DNA of 64,000 nucleotides from Paenibacillus sp. OVF10. Its GTDB lineage: Bacteria > Bacillota > Bacilli > Paenibacillales > Paenibacillaceae. A program made the translations under genes and the position numbers. Where the stretch lies: contig CP094668.1 of NCBI GenBank assembly GCA_022836915.1, positions 6,696,001 through 6,760,000 of the forward strand, given 5' to 3'. The notes under the pieces were generated by a model that was not told the origin of the DNA, did no database searches, and saw nothing but the letters and a program-made list of their open reading frames with translations. This document shows, one piece after another, positions 1 to 9,791 of the stretch (the first letter of the stretch is position 1; each line of letters starts with the position of its first letter).

Positions 1-271
1 GTGTCATCGTATCCGTACATTTGGCGATAACCGCAGGAGATACACTAACCCACTCTACACGCTGTAGCGGGTTCTCAAGCCCGGCGAGTTCGCTAGGTAC
101 GCCTTGCTCTCCATCGTAGACGATGCACTCCAGATCCGCTCCGACCCGCAATGCTTCCTGTACCAGATGAATGCCCTCAATAATATATTTATGTTGACGG
201 GTACGATGCTTTTTCTCCAGCAGCTGTGCCCATTCTTTTACACGTGTATTTTGCGGTGATACAATATCCAT
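1..271 (-). CDS. TrmH/SpoU-family RNA 2'-O-methyltransferase, N-terminal part
   Basis: The gene runs off the left edge, so only about 90 N-terminal residues are present. They read MDIVSPQNTRVKEWAQLLEK and continue with KYIIEGIHLVQEAL, the substrate-binding N-terminal domain typical of SpoU-type rRNA/tRNA ribose methyltransferases (the YsgA/RlmB group); the SAM-binding knot domain lies outside the window. I take the ATG at 271, behind a purine-rich GGAAGGATGGAAAG. An in-frame ATG at 298 overlaps the stop of the upstream KtrA-like gene by one base (TGATG), so a longer, translationally coupled start is also possible. Family assignment is fairly firm; the exact target nucleotide cannot be told from this part. 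Confidence 0.8.
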   Translation of the reverse strand, partial: MDIVSPQNTRVKEWAQLLEKKHRTRQHKYIIEGIHLVQEALRVGADLECIVYDGEQGVPSELAGLENPLQRVEWVSVSPAVIAKCTDTMT

Positions 272-297
272 CTTTCCATCCTTCCCATCTGCATCCA

Positions 298-960
298 TCA
301 CTTCGGATACGCAAGCTCCATTTTCGTCAAATGATCCTTGTGACCTACAATGATCAGCACATCTCCAGCTTCGATCCGATCCTCCGCGTAAGGCGAGATG
401 TTCATCGAATTCCCACTGCGAATCGCCATCACGTTACAACCAAAACGTGCACGGATGTTTAATTCCATCAGGTTCTTACCGATCATTTGCTCAGAAGCTC
501 TCATCTCCAAAATGCTGTAATCCTCAGATAACTCGATGTAATCCAGTATATTAGGCGAGGTCAGATGATGGGCTACGCGCAGTCCCATATCCCGCTCAGG
601 ATAGATGACTTTATCTGCGCCAATCTTTTGCAGCACCTTACCATGAAGCTCATTTTGAGCTTTTACGATCAGCACCGGTACACCCATATCTTTCAATATC
701 AAGGTTGTCAGAATACTCGCCTGTATATCTTCACCAATTGCCACAACGACAACGTCGAAATTCCGTATGCCCAGCGCACGCAGCGCTTCTTCATCTGTTG
801 AATCTGCCGATACCGCATGGGTCACCACATTGGACATTTCCTGAGTCCGCTGCTCGTCCGCATCAATTGCCAGCACGTCGAATCCCATGCCACTCAGTGC
901 ATTGGCAACACTTGATCCGAACCGTCCCATGCCAATTACGGCATACTGTTTCTTGGCCAT
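298..960 (-). CDS. ktrA: KtrA/TrkA-type potassium channel regulatory subunit
   Basis: A 220-residue protein with an N-terminal RCK_N Rossmann domain (dinucleotide loop GMGRFGSSVA near residues 10-19, acidic strand end AIDAD) and a C-terminal RCK_C domain (about residues 135-220). Such subunits form the cytoplasmic gating ring of Ktr K+ uptake channels and bind ATP/ADP through RCK_N; in Firmicutes RCK_C commonly binds c-di-AMP. No membrane subunit (ktrB/D) is next to it. The start at 960 (MAKKQYAVIG) has GGGAGG 12 bases upstream; the open frame extends further upstream without an RBS. It ends one base into the possible upstream start of the RNA methyltransferase, suggesting co-transcription. 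KtrA versus KtrC cannot be separated here. Confidence 0.85.
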   Translation of the reverse strand: MAKKQYAVIGMGRFGSSVANALSGMGFDVLAIDADEQRTQEMSNVVTHAVSADSTDEEALRALGIRNFDVVVVAIGEDIQASILTTLILKDMGVPVLIVKAQNELHGKVLQKIGADKVIYPERDMGLRVAHHLTSPNILDYIELSEDYSILEMRASEQMIGKNLMELNIRARFGCNVMAIRSGNSMNISPYAEDRIEAGDVLIIVGHKDHLTKMELAYPK

Positions 961-1127
961 TAGGGTCTTAACCTCCCGCTGCACTTCAGCATGACGCATC
1001 ATTACGGATACCCATGCTAACGTAAATAATCCTTCGTAGTATACCACAAAGCCCGATAAACTTGAATGCGCTCGCGCTTCCCAGGGAACAGTATTAGAGC
1101 AGCCGAATATACGAGGAGGGAATTGCG

Positions 1128-1361
1128 ATGCCCATTACATTAAGCCTGCGTGAAGCGATTGTTCATAAAGTTCATGATAAGAGTGATGATCAGCTCCGGG
1201 AGATGATTGAAGGTTCAGTAGATGGACCGGAAGCTGCATTACCTGGACTTGGCGCCATTTTCGAGATGATCTGGAAGAACACAGAACCTGCCAAGCAGGA
1301 AGAACTCATTCAAATCGCGCAGGAGCATCTGCACACCATTCCCGTTCAACCGCTTCGCTAA
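1128..1361 (+). CDS. sspI: Small acid-soluble spore protein SspI
   Basis: A 77-residue protein with the SspI signature LPGLGAIFEMIW in its centre and the acidic, Gln-rich tail of the family; length fits (about 70 residues in Bacillus). SspI is a minor spore-coreprotein made in the forespore. The ATG follows GAGGAGGGAATTGCG, a strong RBS. It is the only plus-strand gene among minus-strand neighbours and is closed by a good hairpin terminator at 1474-1509, so it is probably monocistronic. Expression under SigG would be expected from the family; I did not identify a SigG promoter with confidence. Confidence 0.93.
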   Translation: MPITLSLREAIVHKVHDKSDDQLREMIEGSVDGPEAALPGLGAIFEMIWKNTEPAKQEELIQIAQEHLHTIPVQPLR

Positions 1362-1473
1362 TCGAAGCATTGGAGGGTAAGGTAACCATCAAACCGTTTG
1401 TTCTGTCTGCAAAAGAAAGCTTTCCCTTATTCGGCTGGATCATACCCGCCTCTAAGTAAGGTGTATAGCAATA

Positions 1474-1509
1474 GATCCCTCCGCCAACCGGCGGAGGGAT
1501 CTTATTTTG
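1474..1509 (+). terminator. Intrinsic terminator after sspI
   Basis: A perfect 12-bp stem (GATCCCTCCGCC / GGCGGAGGGATC) with loop AACC, followed on the plus strand by TTATTTTGT. It separates sspI from the convergent prfC. Confidence 0.85.
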
Positions 1510-1588
1510 TACAAGCTCTATTTCATCACATGAACTTGTCGCGTTTAACTAACCCTTCAATGATTCCCGATAAATACATCGGCCTTAC

Positions 1589-3170
1589 TTAAGGCGCAGT
1601 CTCCAGGAACTTGGCTGTAGGATTTTTATCCATAGCCGTTCTCATGGCGTACTCATTTTCGAAGAGCACGACATAATTCCCTTTTTATCTTTTACAAGCG
1701 CAGAGTTAATCCGGAATTTGCTTGGGTCCAGATTCTCGTCCACGATCCAGCGAGCGAACTGATAAGGCATACGCTGCAATTGCACGTCTACCCCATATTC
1801 ACCTTTCATCCGGTATTCAAATACCTCAAACTGTAGTTGACCAATTACGCCGAGGATTGTCTCGTCGAAACTTGCCGTCTGGAACACCTGAATGGTTCCT
1901 TCCTCCGTCAACTGATCAATTCCTTTTGGTACTGTTTATGTTTCAACGCATTTTTAACGGTAACTTTAGCGAAAATCTCTGGCGAGAACGTTGGCAACTC
2001 TTCAAAGATAACCTCGCTGCCTTGGCTCAGTGAATCGCCAATCCGGAAGATACCCGGATCGAACAAACCGATAATATCGCCGGCATACGCCTCTTCCACA
2101 ATATCCCGATCTTGTGCCAGGAATTGCTGTGGCTGTGACAGCTTGATCTCTTTACCCACACGAGTATGCTTCACACTCATTCCACGTTGGAACTTGCCTG
2201 ATACAATACGCAGGAACGCAATACGATCCCGGTGTGCCGGGTTCATGTTCGCTTGAATCTTGAATACATAACCGCTGAATTTCTCATTCGTTGGCTGAAT
2301 CTCTCCTGCCGTACTGCGGCGTGGTTCAGGCTTCGGTGCCAGTTCCAGGAAATTCTCCAAGAAGGTCTGCACGCCGAAATTGTTAATCGCACTACCGAAG
2401 AAAATAGGGGTCAATTCGCCGCGTTGAACCTTCTCCATATCAAACGGATCTCCCGCAACGTCCAAAAGCTCCAGATCCTGAATTAACTGATCATGCAGAT
2501 ATTCTCCTGCCATCTCACGGATAATTGGATCTGTATAACCGTTTACTTTCTGAACTTTAATTGTCGAGTGATCGTCCCCTTGGAACAACTCCACCTGATT
2601 TTTCATCCGATCATACACACCGCACAGCTCGCGACCTGTACCAATAGGCCAGTTCATCGGAACTGAACGGATACCCAGTACATTTTCAAGTTCTTCCATC
2701 AGATCAAATGGGCTTTTACCCTCACGGTCAAGTTTGTTGATGAACGTAAAGATTGGAATCCCACGCTTCGCACATACCTGGAACAACTTGATCGTTTGTG
2801 CCTCGACACCTTTTGCCACGTCGATCAACATTACCGCGCTATCGGCAGCCGTCAGTGTACGATACGTATCTTCACTGAAGTCCTGGTGACCCGGTGTATC
2901 CAGAATGTTAACGCGATGGTTCAGGTAATCAAATTGCATTACGGAAGAGGTAACCGAGATCCCCCGTTGTTTCTCAATTTCCATCCAGTCACTTGTTGCG
3001 TGTTTGCTGGCTTTCCGAGCTTTTACCGTTCCCGCAAGGCGAATCGCGCCCCCGAACAGCAACAGTTTCTCGGTTAATGTAGTTTTACCCGCATCCGGGT
3101 GAGAGATAATGGCAAACGTCCGGCGTTTGTCCACTTCCTGTTGAAGAATATCATTTGCAGCTTTGCTCAT
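1589..3170 (-). CDS. prfC: Peptide chain release factor 3 (two apparent frameshifts)
   Basis: RF3 is the translational GTPase that recycles RF1/RF2 from the ribosome. The N-terminal frame (to about 1920) has the P-loop HPDAGKTT, DTPGH and NKLD motifs of the G domain; the C-terminal part (EGTIQVFQTASF, VIGQLQFEVFEYR) lies in another frame. Adding one G in the run at 1919-1923 gives YQKGIDQLTEEG, and adding one A at 1673-1681 gives KKGNYVVLFENEYA and a stop at 1589. Repaired length is 527 residues, the normal RF3 size. Start at 3170 (MSKAAND) behind GAAAGGG. RF3 is not known to use programmed frameshifting (that is prfB), so sequencing error is likeliest; a real pseudogene is possible. Confidence 0.85.
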
Positions 3171-3520
3171 AGGTTTAATCCCTTTCGTCCGTTCATTCAC
3201 GTTAATCCGGCATGGCCGGTCCATCATTCAATCTTTATGCAATCCGGCGAGGCCGGTTGATTGTACACGAGTTTTTACGTACTAGGTATTTACACACTAG
3301 ATTAATTTTACACATTTACAATGGAGTTCATCCTCCTCAAATCTGTGCTTTCATGTATACCGTGAACTGCTTCTTAACCCAACTCTCCTATTGTACCATA
3401 ATCTGTACCGAAAATAACCGATTACTACCGCAGATTCTTCTCTTTTCACTTGCAAAAAAAGCACCCTTCAGCCATTTCCATGGCATCCAGGCACTCCTCA
3501 TTCATTTTTATTTATCGGTT

Positions 3521-3922
3521 TTAGAAAATCAATGCATCCAGCGCGTATTGTCCGCCACCTGTCAAGGCCAGCGCTACACCAATCACCAGAATCGCGAGAT
3601 TATATTCGAATCCGTTCTGTGTGGACCAGTATCCGTTCGCACCATGGACTTTCACAATCGCAATGACCATCGTCAATGCAATCAGAATGCCACCTACCGG
3701 TGTGAGCAGACCCAGAGCCAGCAGCAATCCGCCACCGAATTCCGCGAGTCCAGCCAGCAGCGCCACCAATGCACCGGGCTTCATGCCCATCGACTCAAAC
3801 CAGCCGCCTGTACCCTTGATCCCGTAACCTCCGAACCAACCAAACAGCTTTTGAGCCCCGTGCGCCATGAACGACAATCCAATCACCAAACGAATCAACA
3901 ACAACCCTACATCCAACATCAT
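3521..3922 (-). CDS. DoxX-family membrane protein
   Basis: A 133-residue protein with four predicted membrane helices and the DoxX pattern IRLVIGLSFMAHGAQKLFGW at the start, an AEFGGGLLLALGLLTP segment in the middle and a final helix. DoxX-type proteins (CatD, YfiD and relatives) are small quinone/thiol-stress-associated membrane proteins of unclear biochemistry. The start follows GGAGGAAAAAGAAA; the second Met could also be used. It has its own sigma-A-like promoter upstream (4115-4144) whose spacer carries an inverted repeat, suggesting single-gene control by a repressor. Confidence 0.82.
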   Translation of the reverse strand: MMLDVGLLLIRLVIGLSFMAHGAQKLFGWFGGYGIKGTGGWFESMGMKPGALVALLAGLAEFGGGLLLALGLLTPVGGILIALTMVIAIVKVHGANGYWSTQNGFEYNLAILVIGVALALTGGGQYALDALIF

Positions 3923-4114
3923 TTTCTTTTTCCTCCATTCAATATATACAAAATAGTATTCTTAGATTAAAGATATTATGCATATTTTTTTCATGATTCT
4001 CTGTGACGCAAACCCCTTCAACTGGTTTACATTTTATCTCATGAATGATAACTTATCCGAAACGTTTGCCCGGATGAAGTTTGTCATTTGCGTAACTCTT
4101 TAACTCATGTGTTG

Positions 4115-4144
4115 AGTATAAGTTACATACTTACTTTTTGTCAA
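4115..4144 (-). promoter_or_regulatory. Sigma-A-type promoter of doxX with an inverted repeat in the spacer
   Basis: On the minus strand TTGACA, 18 bases, TATACT. The spacer and -10 hold AGTA..TACT and AAGT-N5-ACTT half-sites arranged as interrupted inverted repeats, a layout that suits an operator of a dimeric winged-helix repressor. The box matches are seen; the operator role is inferred. The remaining sequence between doxX and zwf has no recognisable gene. Confidence 0.6.
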
Positions 4145-4200
4145 CAACTTAATTTAAATTACTTATTTCCTTATGATGGATACCTCCCTTTTACCCGCTA

Positions 4201-4242
4201 AAAAGCCCGGAGACACCGCAAAATTTGCGATTTCCCCAGGCT
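4201..4242 (-). terminator. Intrinsic terminator after zwf
   Basis: On the minus strand AGCCTGGGGA and TCTCCGGGCT form an imperfect stem around an AT-rich loop and are followed by TTTT, 35 bases beyond the zwf stop. Confidence 0.7.
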
Positions 4243-4276
4243 CGGTCATGTTGTTTATGTTGTTAATTCCCTTAAC

Positions 4277-5823
4277 CTAACCGTTCACTTGCCAGATCAC
4301 ACTGTCCTCGTCCTGACCATTCACCGGCCACCAGTGGAATCCGTCCTGCTCCAGCAGCTTATCTGTCGCTTCTGGCCCCCATGTTCCAGCAGGGTACGTA
4401 TGAAGCTCTCCCTGATTCTGTCCCCAGGCTGCTGCAATCCGATCCACAAAAGACCAGGCTGTTGCCACTTCATCCCAACGGGTAAAGTACGTGGAATCCC
4501 CTCTGCTGCATCGTGCAGCAGACGTTCATACGCTTCAGGCGAGTTAATTCCAATCATGCAGCTCTGACAGAAATCCATCGCAAGCGGCTGAATCTCAGAA
4601 TCCGAGCCTGGTTTCTTGGCATTGATTTTGATATATATGCCTTCCATCGGATTCACCCGAATGACTAGCAGATTCGGTTCCAATTTATACTTTTTCCCAA
4701 GGTACACGTTGTTTGGCATTGACTTGAACTCAACTACGATCTCGGTTGTTTTCACCGGAAGACGCTTGCCTGTCCGAATGTAGAATGGAACACCCGCCCA
4801 GCGGAAATTATCCACGAATACACGTGCTGCAAAATAAGTCTCCGTATTCGACTGTGGATCAACCTTGTCTTCCTGGCGATACCCCGGAAGCTGCTTGCCA
4901 CGGTACTCCCCTTCGGCATACTGTCCCCTCACAACGTTGTTGCTCACTTCCTCATCCGAAGTAAAAGCTCGCAATGAGCGTAATACCTTCACCTTCTCAT
5001 CCCGAATATCCTCCGGAAAAAGGCGACTCGGCGGTTCCATCGCAATCATCGTCAGCATCTGAAGCATATGATTCTGCCCCATGTCACGCAGTGCACCGGA
5101 GTGATCATAATAACCACCACGTTCTTCCACGCCTACCGTCTCACCAAGCGTAATCTGAACGTTGGCAATATGTTTGTTATTCCACAGCGGTTCAAAAAGC
5201 ATTTCCGAAGCGGATCACTTCGATATTTTGCACCATTTCCTTGCCCAAATAATGATCAATCCGATAGATTTCCTCTTCACGGAATACCTCACGAATCTGC
5301 TCATTCAGATGTTCGGCCGATTGCAGATCATAACCAAATGGTTTTTCGATCACCAAACGGTTCCACCCCTGACTTTCCAACATACCGCCGTCCCGCAAAC
5401 TGTACGAGACACTGCCAAACAGCTCAGGTGCCAATGCCAGATAGAACAGCCGATTCCCTGGCGTGTTAAACTTCGATTCCAGATGCTCCGTCTGCGCACG
5501 CAGCTCTTTGAATCCTTCCACATTATTGATATCCAGTGCTTTGTATTCAAAATGATCGACAAAAGCGTTCCACTCATCAGGTTCCCCGCTGGATAACGGC
5601 AGAACTCTTTAATGGATTCATAGATGTCTTCCCGGAATTCTTCTGGGGACCTCGGACGACGTGCTACGCCAATAACCGCAAAGTCTTCGGCAAGCTTGCC
5701 TTCACGGTAAAGACTGTAGATGGCCGGAAACAGCTTCCGGCGGGCCAAATCACCCGTTGCTCCAAAAATGAAAAATACTGCGCCTGGTGTCTGTACTTCA
5801 TCTTGCGATTGTTTTTCAACCAT
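4277..5823 (-). CDS. zwf: Glucose-6-phosphate 1-dehydrogenase (three apparent frameshifts)
   Basis: First enzyme of the oxidative pentose phosphate pathway: glucose 6-phosphate + NADP+ to 6-phosphoglucono-lactone. The NADP fold motif FGATGDLARRK is near residue 20 and the active-site RIDHYLGKE near 195; the C-terminal domain follows in further frames. Breaks lie at 5583-5586 (one G missing, then EPDEWNAF reads on), 5195-5200 (two bases missing between FGNA and FEPLWNN) and 4498-4501 (one G missing, then DSTYFTRWDEVATAWS). Repaired length is about 516 residues, normal for the family. Start at 5823 behind AGAGGAG with a short spacer. Sequencing error is likelier than a triple-mutant pseudogene. 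Confidence 0.88.
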
Positions 5824-6034
5824 GGGCTCCTCTTTCTTCCGGGAAGATAACCTTCATGCTCTCCCCGAGCTATGTAATGGTGTTATATATGCACGACATA
5901 CAACTGTCAATTACCAGCAAGTTCCTTCTTGGATGTGATGCCATTTTAGCATATCAACTGAATGGATGCACTATTTCAAACTCATTTGATAAAGATTCTC
6001 AATATTGGGTCCTAATTCATGAAAAATTCATCCC

Positions 6035-6787
6035 TTAATATTCAATCGTAATCACCGGAAACCCCACTGTAATTCGATTGTCGACCTCGTCTCCAACCTG
6101 GTGAACTGCGAGTTGCATATTCAACATGTGCGAGCCACTCTTGATCGATAGGGGCAGCTCAGCCGCCTCATAAGAGACACTTGCGCTGGCTACATCCGTA
6201 TAACGTTCAACGGAGGCGATATCCACATTTTTGGACAGGTCTTTCTCGATGAGTGCTAACTGCTGACTCGCATCACCTTCAATAGTAGTAGCTGCCGTAC
6301 CTTGCACAGATATATTCCAGTTTGCCTTCATCCCTGAGTCTACAAGCAGTTGATCCACCTGTTCATGTACTGTCATTAATGCCTTCCGATCCGTGCGTGC
6401 ATCCGCTGAAATTTGTACGATGGCGTAGTAACCGTTATCTCCTGTCTCGACGACATTGACCAACAGGCCTGCTTCTCCACCAGTAGCCTCAACTGGTACT
6501 ACTTCACTGCGATACACATCATGGCCCGTCTGGCGTACCCGTACCGGTTGTTCCAGCCCTAAGTGACCAGCCAGTAAAGCTGCCTGTGCTTTTGCATTTC
6601 CCAGGCCTTCTCCTTGCCATTTAATAACCAAACGATCGACATTATCGATCACGCTATCCGCAGTATAGATTAATTGTTCTAACTGGGCTGCTTTCGGTTC
6701 GCTCTTCTCTGCATATACCTGTGTCACACTGATAAGAATAATGATAGCCATTGCCAATATCCCTGCTGTCATCCAACGATTTAACAT
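6035..6787 (-). CDS. YwmB-family (TATA-box-binding-like) secreted protein
   Basis: A 250-residue protein with a signal peptide or membrane anchor (helix about residues 7-26, ending near VYAEK), then a soluble domain with paired repeats. The pattern fits the YwmB family, whose structure resembles the TATA-binding-protein fold although a DNA role is unproven and the protein is extracytoplasmic. Start at 6787 behind GGGGGATTCAA. In Bacillus ywmB lies near cell-wall genes; here its neighbours are zwf and the Lia cluster, so context does not explain it. Family call moderate. Confidence 0.65.
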   Translation of the reverse strand: MLNRWMTAGILAMAIIILISVTQVYAEKSEPKAAQLEQLIYTADSVIDNVDRLVIKWQGEGLGNAKAQAALLAGHLGLEQPVRVRQTGHDVYRSEVVPVEATGGEAGLLVNVVETGDNGYYAIVQISADARTDRKALMTVHEQVDQLLVDSGMKANWNISVQGTAATTIEGDASQQLALIEKDLSKNVDIASVERYTDVASASVSYEAAELPLSIKSGSHMLNMQLAVHQVGDEVDNRITVGFPVITIEY

Positions 6788-6933
6788 TTGAATCCCCCGC
6801 TTCTTTCTTGCATTCTATGAATCTATCAACAGCATGCCCCTTTCCCGCATTAGCTATACTTCTTCTTCACACAGCAAAAAAGCTCCGCCGCCACTTACAT
6901 GGCAGATCAGAGCTTTCCATTCATCCTTTTCTA
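6788..6933. other. Intergenic stretch before the MITE-like element
   Basis: No gene found. It holds a 7-bp inverted repeat AAAGCTC/GAGCTTT (about 6887-6918) that could end transcription arriving from the right, but the loop is long and the case weak. Confidence 0.3.
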
Positions 6934-7159
6934 GATAAATTGAACTAATCAATATTTACACTCGCACTCCGCTGACAGAACAACCTTCCGATCGCTGTTA
7001 TCCCCAGATTTTTTAATTCCCTTTTTCAAGGTGAAAATCTCGGGATAAAGGCGAAGTGTATGCTTCCGAAGTAGCTTTCTTTCAGAAAGCTTTTAGCTTC
7101 GCTTCTTCAGGTTCTTTCTGTCCTCTCCGTTTTGTGTAAATCTTTAATTCAATTTATAT
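6934..7159. mobile_element. MITE-like repeat element, copy 1
   Basis: About 226 bp bounded by near-complementary ends: left ATAAATTGAACTAATCA..ATTTACAC..GACAGAA, right, read inward, ATATAAATTGAATTAA..ATTTACAC..GACAGAA. The inside has two hairpins, one around TTATCCCCAGAT and one around AGCTTTCTTTCAGAAAGCT. It has no coding capacity. A second, closely related copy is at 36534-36802. Terminal inverted repeats, small size and lack of a gene match a non-autonomous transposable element; the mobilising transposase is not in the window. Confidence 0.7.
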
Positions 7160-7237
7160 AAATCATCTCTTATCTATAACTTCCGCACATTAATGCACGG
7201 TTCTTTGGCTTGATTATGATATTGCATATGATCCTGC

Positions 7238-7912
7238 TTACTCTGCAAGTCCGTTTTTATAAGCATAGATCGCGGCCTGTGTACGGTCGTCTACGCCCAA
7301 TTTTGCCAGTAGGTTGGTAACATGGAATTTCACTGTCTTAATGCCGATGATCAGATCATCAGCGATGTCCTGATTCGATTTGCCTTTAGCCAGCAATCGG
7401 AGCACATCCATTTCCCGATCCGTCAATTCATCATGCAAAGGAGCTGCTGCCTGTGGCTGCCGGAACCGATTCATCATTTTTGAAGCCACCTGTGACTCCA
7501 GAACGGATTGTCCGCGAGCGGCTGCGCGAATCGCATCTGCCACTTCATTGGCTCTTGATGTTTTCAACAAATAACTGAATGCGCCTGCTTCAATGACAGG
7601 ATACATTTTTTCATCATCCAGATAACTGGTCAATACGATGACTTTGCACTCTGGATACATTTTAAGTACCTGACGAGTAGCCTCAATGCCATCCATTCCT
7701 TCCATCACCAGGTCCATCAGAACCACATCGGGCTTATACTCCTGTGCAAGCCGAATGCCTTCCTCTCCACTACCAGCTTCACCAACAACCTCAATTCCAT
7801 CTTCGGTATCCAGTACCGCTGCAAGACCAATACGTACCATCTCATGATCATCCACGAGCAATACTTTGATCGACGTTTCCGTCTCCGTTTCGACTTCCGG
7901 TTCCATTGACAT
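7238..7912 (-). CDS. liaR: LiaR-type NarL/LuxR response regulator
   Basis: A receiver domain (VLLVDDHEMVRIGL; phospho-acceptor Asp in VVLMDLVMEGMDG, about residue 67; switch Thr in VLTSY; Lys in LLKTS) joined to a LuxR-type HTH (ELTDREMDVLRLLAKGKSNQ) at the C-terminus. LiaR/VraR controls envelope-stress genes after phosphorylation by LiaS. The start at 7912 (MSMEPEV) has AGGAAG upstream; an ATG at 7930 has none. It overlaps the kinase gene by 65 bases in another frame, typical of coupled lia genes. The last gene of the liaFSR run; a MITE-like element follows it. Confidence 0.9.
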   Translation of the reverse strand: MSMEPEVETETETSIKVLLVDDHEMVRIGLAAVLDTEDGIEVVGEAGSGEEGIRLAQEYKPDVVLMDLVMEGMDGIEATRQVLKMYPECKVIVLTSYLDDEKMYPVIEAGAFSYLLKTSRANEVADAIRAAARGQSVLESQVASKMMNRFRQPQAAAPLHDELTDREMDVLRLLAKGKSNQDIADDLIIGIKTVKFHVTNLLAKLGVDDRTQAAIYAYKNGLAE

Positions 7913-8963
7913 GTTCTTCCTCGCTTTCATCGTTCATCAAAGGTATCGTAATCTCAATCCGCGTTCCCTTACCAGGCGCTGTTACAAATTGTATGGCCCC
8001 GCCAATCTCCGTAACACGTTCACGCATGTTAGCCAGACCGTAGGAAGCTTGTTTATTCTCATCCAGATCGAAGCCTTGCCCATCATCACGAATCAATACC
8101 CGGATCGCATCAGTACGGCGCTGGATCCGTATCTCCATTTTTTCCGCCTTTGCATGCCGTAACGTATTGGACATAGCCTCCTGAACGATTCGAAACAGAT
8201 GATTCTCGATGCCTTTGATCAGATCAATGTCTTCGTCCATTTCCAGCACAATGTCCATCGGTACTTTTGTTTTCAGTTCCATCACCAGATCACGCAGACC
8301 TTGTTCGAGATGTTTACCCTCCAGATAGACTGGCCGCAGATGTAACAGTAACGCACGCATCTCGGACTGAGCTACCGAAGCCATCTCCTCAATCAAAGCC
8401 ACCTGCCGCTGAGCACGTTCAAAATCCTTCTCCATCTTCCGTCCAACAGCCGTTGCTGTCATGGATATCGCGAACAATTGCTGCGATACCGCATCATGCA
8501 GTTCCCGTGCCAGCCGCTGCCGCTCTTCCACAATAGCCGTAATTCTGGATTGTTCAGCAAGCTGTGCATTATGAGTAGATAATCGCTGGAGCGAAGATAC
8601 CTGATCTTCCCACTTTTTTCCGATTCGTCCGAGTTGCTCACTTAAACGACCCACATCATCATCGCCCAGATCAGGTACAGTGCGGGATAGAGAGCCCTTC
8701 TCCCACAGTAGAAGTGTTTCCCGCAGCAGTTCAAGCCGGCGTTTAACCCGATAACTCTGATAGAACCCAAAGACCGCTCCGATTCCAATCAGAAGTAGCA
8801 ATAGAGCCAGACCCGATTGAATCAGATGACGCCAGCCTGCAAACGGAGCAAGATAACCATATGTATACAATACATACAAAATAACAGCAAGTACAATGAA
8901 AACCAGGAGGATCCCTTCACCCATACTTCGGGTTACCATGTCGGTATGTCGTTTTGTCTTCAT
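7848..8963 (-). CDS. liaS: LiaS-type sensor histidine kinase
   Basis: A 371-residue kinase with two N-terminal membrane helices (about 18-36 and 48-68) joined by a very short outer loop, as in intramembrane-sensing kinases; a HAMP-like linker; the HisKA_3 box RELHDAVSQQLF with His about 156; and a HATPase domain with N box (EAMSNTLRHA) and G boxes (DDGQGFDL, YGLANMRERV). LiaS senses cell-wall-antibiotic stress and is held in check by LiaF. It lies between liaF and liaR, overlapping liaR. Confidence 0.9.
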   Translation of the reverse strand: MKTKRHTDMVTRSMGEGILLVFIVLAVILYVLYTYGYLAPFAGWRHLIQSGLALLLLLIGIGAVFGFYQSYRVKRRLELLRETLLLWEKGSLSRTVPDLGDDDVGRLSEQLGRIGKKWEDQVSSLQRLSTHNAQLAEQSRITAIVEERQRLARELHDAVSQQLFAISMTATAVGRKMEKDFERAQRQVALIEEMASVAQSEMRALLLHLRPVYLEGKHLEQGLRDLVMELKTKVPMDIVLEMDEDIDLIKGIENHLFRIVQEAMSNTLRHAKAEKMEIRIQRRTDAIRVLIRDDGQGFDLDENKQASYGLANMRERVTEIGGAIQFVTAPGKGTRIEITIPLMNDESEEEHVNGTGSRNGDGNVDQSIARG

Positions 8964-8994
8964 CGGGGTCTCCTCCTTCTCTTCATCTATTTTA

Positions 8995-9641
8995 CTACGG
9001 ATTACTGATGCTTAGGTCGCCAACAATATAAGAAATGACAAATTTTGCTTTATGTTCACTGGATTCATATCCAGGTGTTCTCCATACTAATTTGTTCATC
9101 ATGCCGCTATCTTGTTCTCCAAGAAGATTAATCCGGCCGAAAAGAACCGATGCTTCAATCTCCACACCATAATCTTCTGGTAGCGTCAGGCGAACATTAC
9201 CCATAACTCCTTGCAGCAGCACAATCGTTTGTTTCTCCTCCGGAATCGAGAGAGACAGATCCGCGTTAACCTCACCTATGGCATGCCACAGACTCATACT
9301 ACGTAACGTCCAGGATGATTGATCCCAGTAGTACCGAGCCATGAAATTCTGTTTCTTCATAACGCCTTCGTCCAGATGAATCTTTTTGTTTTTGAATAAA
9401 AGTAAGCTAAAGAAGCCAGTACAATCAAAAATACAATCATCAAATTATCCAGCAATAACAGTGCCGCACCAATGCCAAGATACCGATGACCTTTGCGGGT
9501 ATCCCCATTGCGGACTTGAAGCATTCCAACCGTTAACAGAATCAGTGCGGCAGCGGTCAGCAAGTTAATATTCTGATTCAATAACATCATTATGCCAATG
9601 ATCATAATGACAACTGCAAGCCATTTACTCTTTTGATTCAT
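8995..9641 (-). CDS. liaF: LiaF-type inhibitor of the Lia system (one apparent frameshift)
   Basis: Two frames together make one protein of about 215 residues. The first half has membrane helices near residues 7-25, 29-43 and 58-80; the second half is the cytoplasmic LiaF domain (LWHAIGEVNADLSLSIPEE, GVMGNVRLTLPEDYGVEIEA). The break is at 9382-9387: adding one A turns KRFIWTKAL-stop into KKIHLDEGVMKKQNF. LiaF keeps LiaS inactive in the absence of stress. Start at 9641 (MNQKSK) behind AGGAGGTGCGGCGGGG. An alternative is two overlapping genes (ATGA), but single-gene LiaF proteins are the rule. Confidence 0.82.
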
Positions 9642-9685
9642 CCCCGCCGCACCTCCTCTGTAAGTTAATCTCTCTTTATTCAACG

Positions 9686-9723
9686 GAAAAGCCATACCAG
9701 GCAATGAAGTCCTGTATGGCTTA
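9686..9723 (-). terminator. Terminator between the psp genes and liaF
   Basis: On the minus strand AAGCCATACAGG and CCTGGTATGGCTT form a stem with one bulge, followed by TTTCC. It stands between pspA and liaF and may fully or partly separate the psp-type operon from liaFSR. Confidence 0.65.
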
Positions 9724-9791
9724 ACTTTTGTTCTACCAACCGTACATTATACACGATTTATAGAATATCATATTGTCCACTAAGCGAACAG

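Noticed and set aside
1908..1925. Programmed frameshift in a release-factor gene
   Set aside because: The known programmed shift is in prfB, with a CUU-UGA site; prfC here has no such site and needs a second repair further on, so sequence error fits better.
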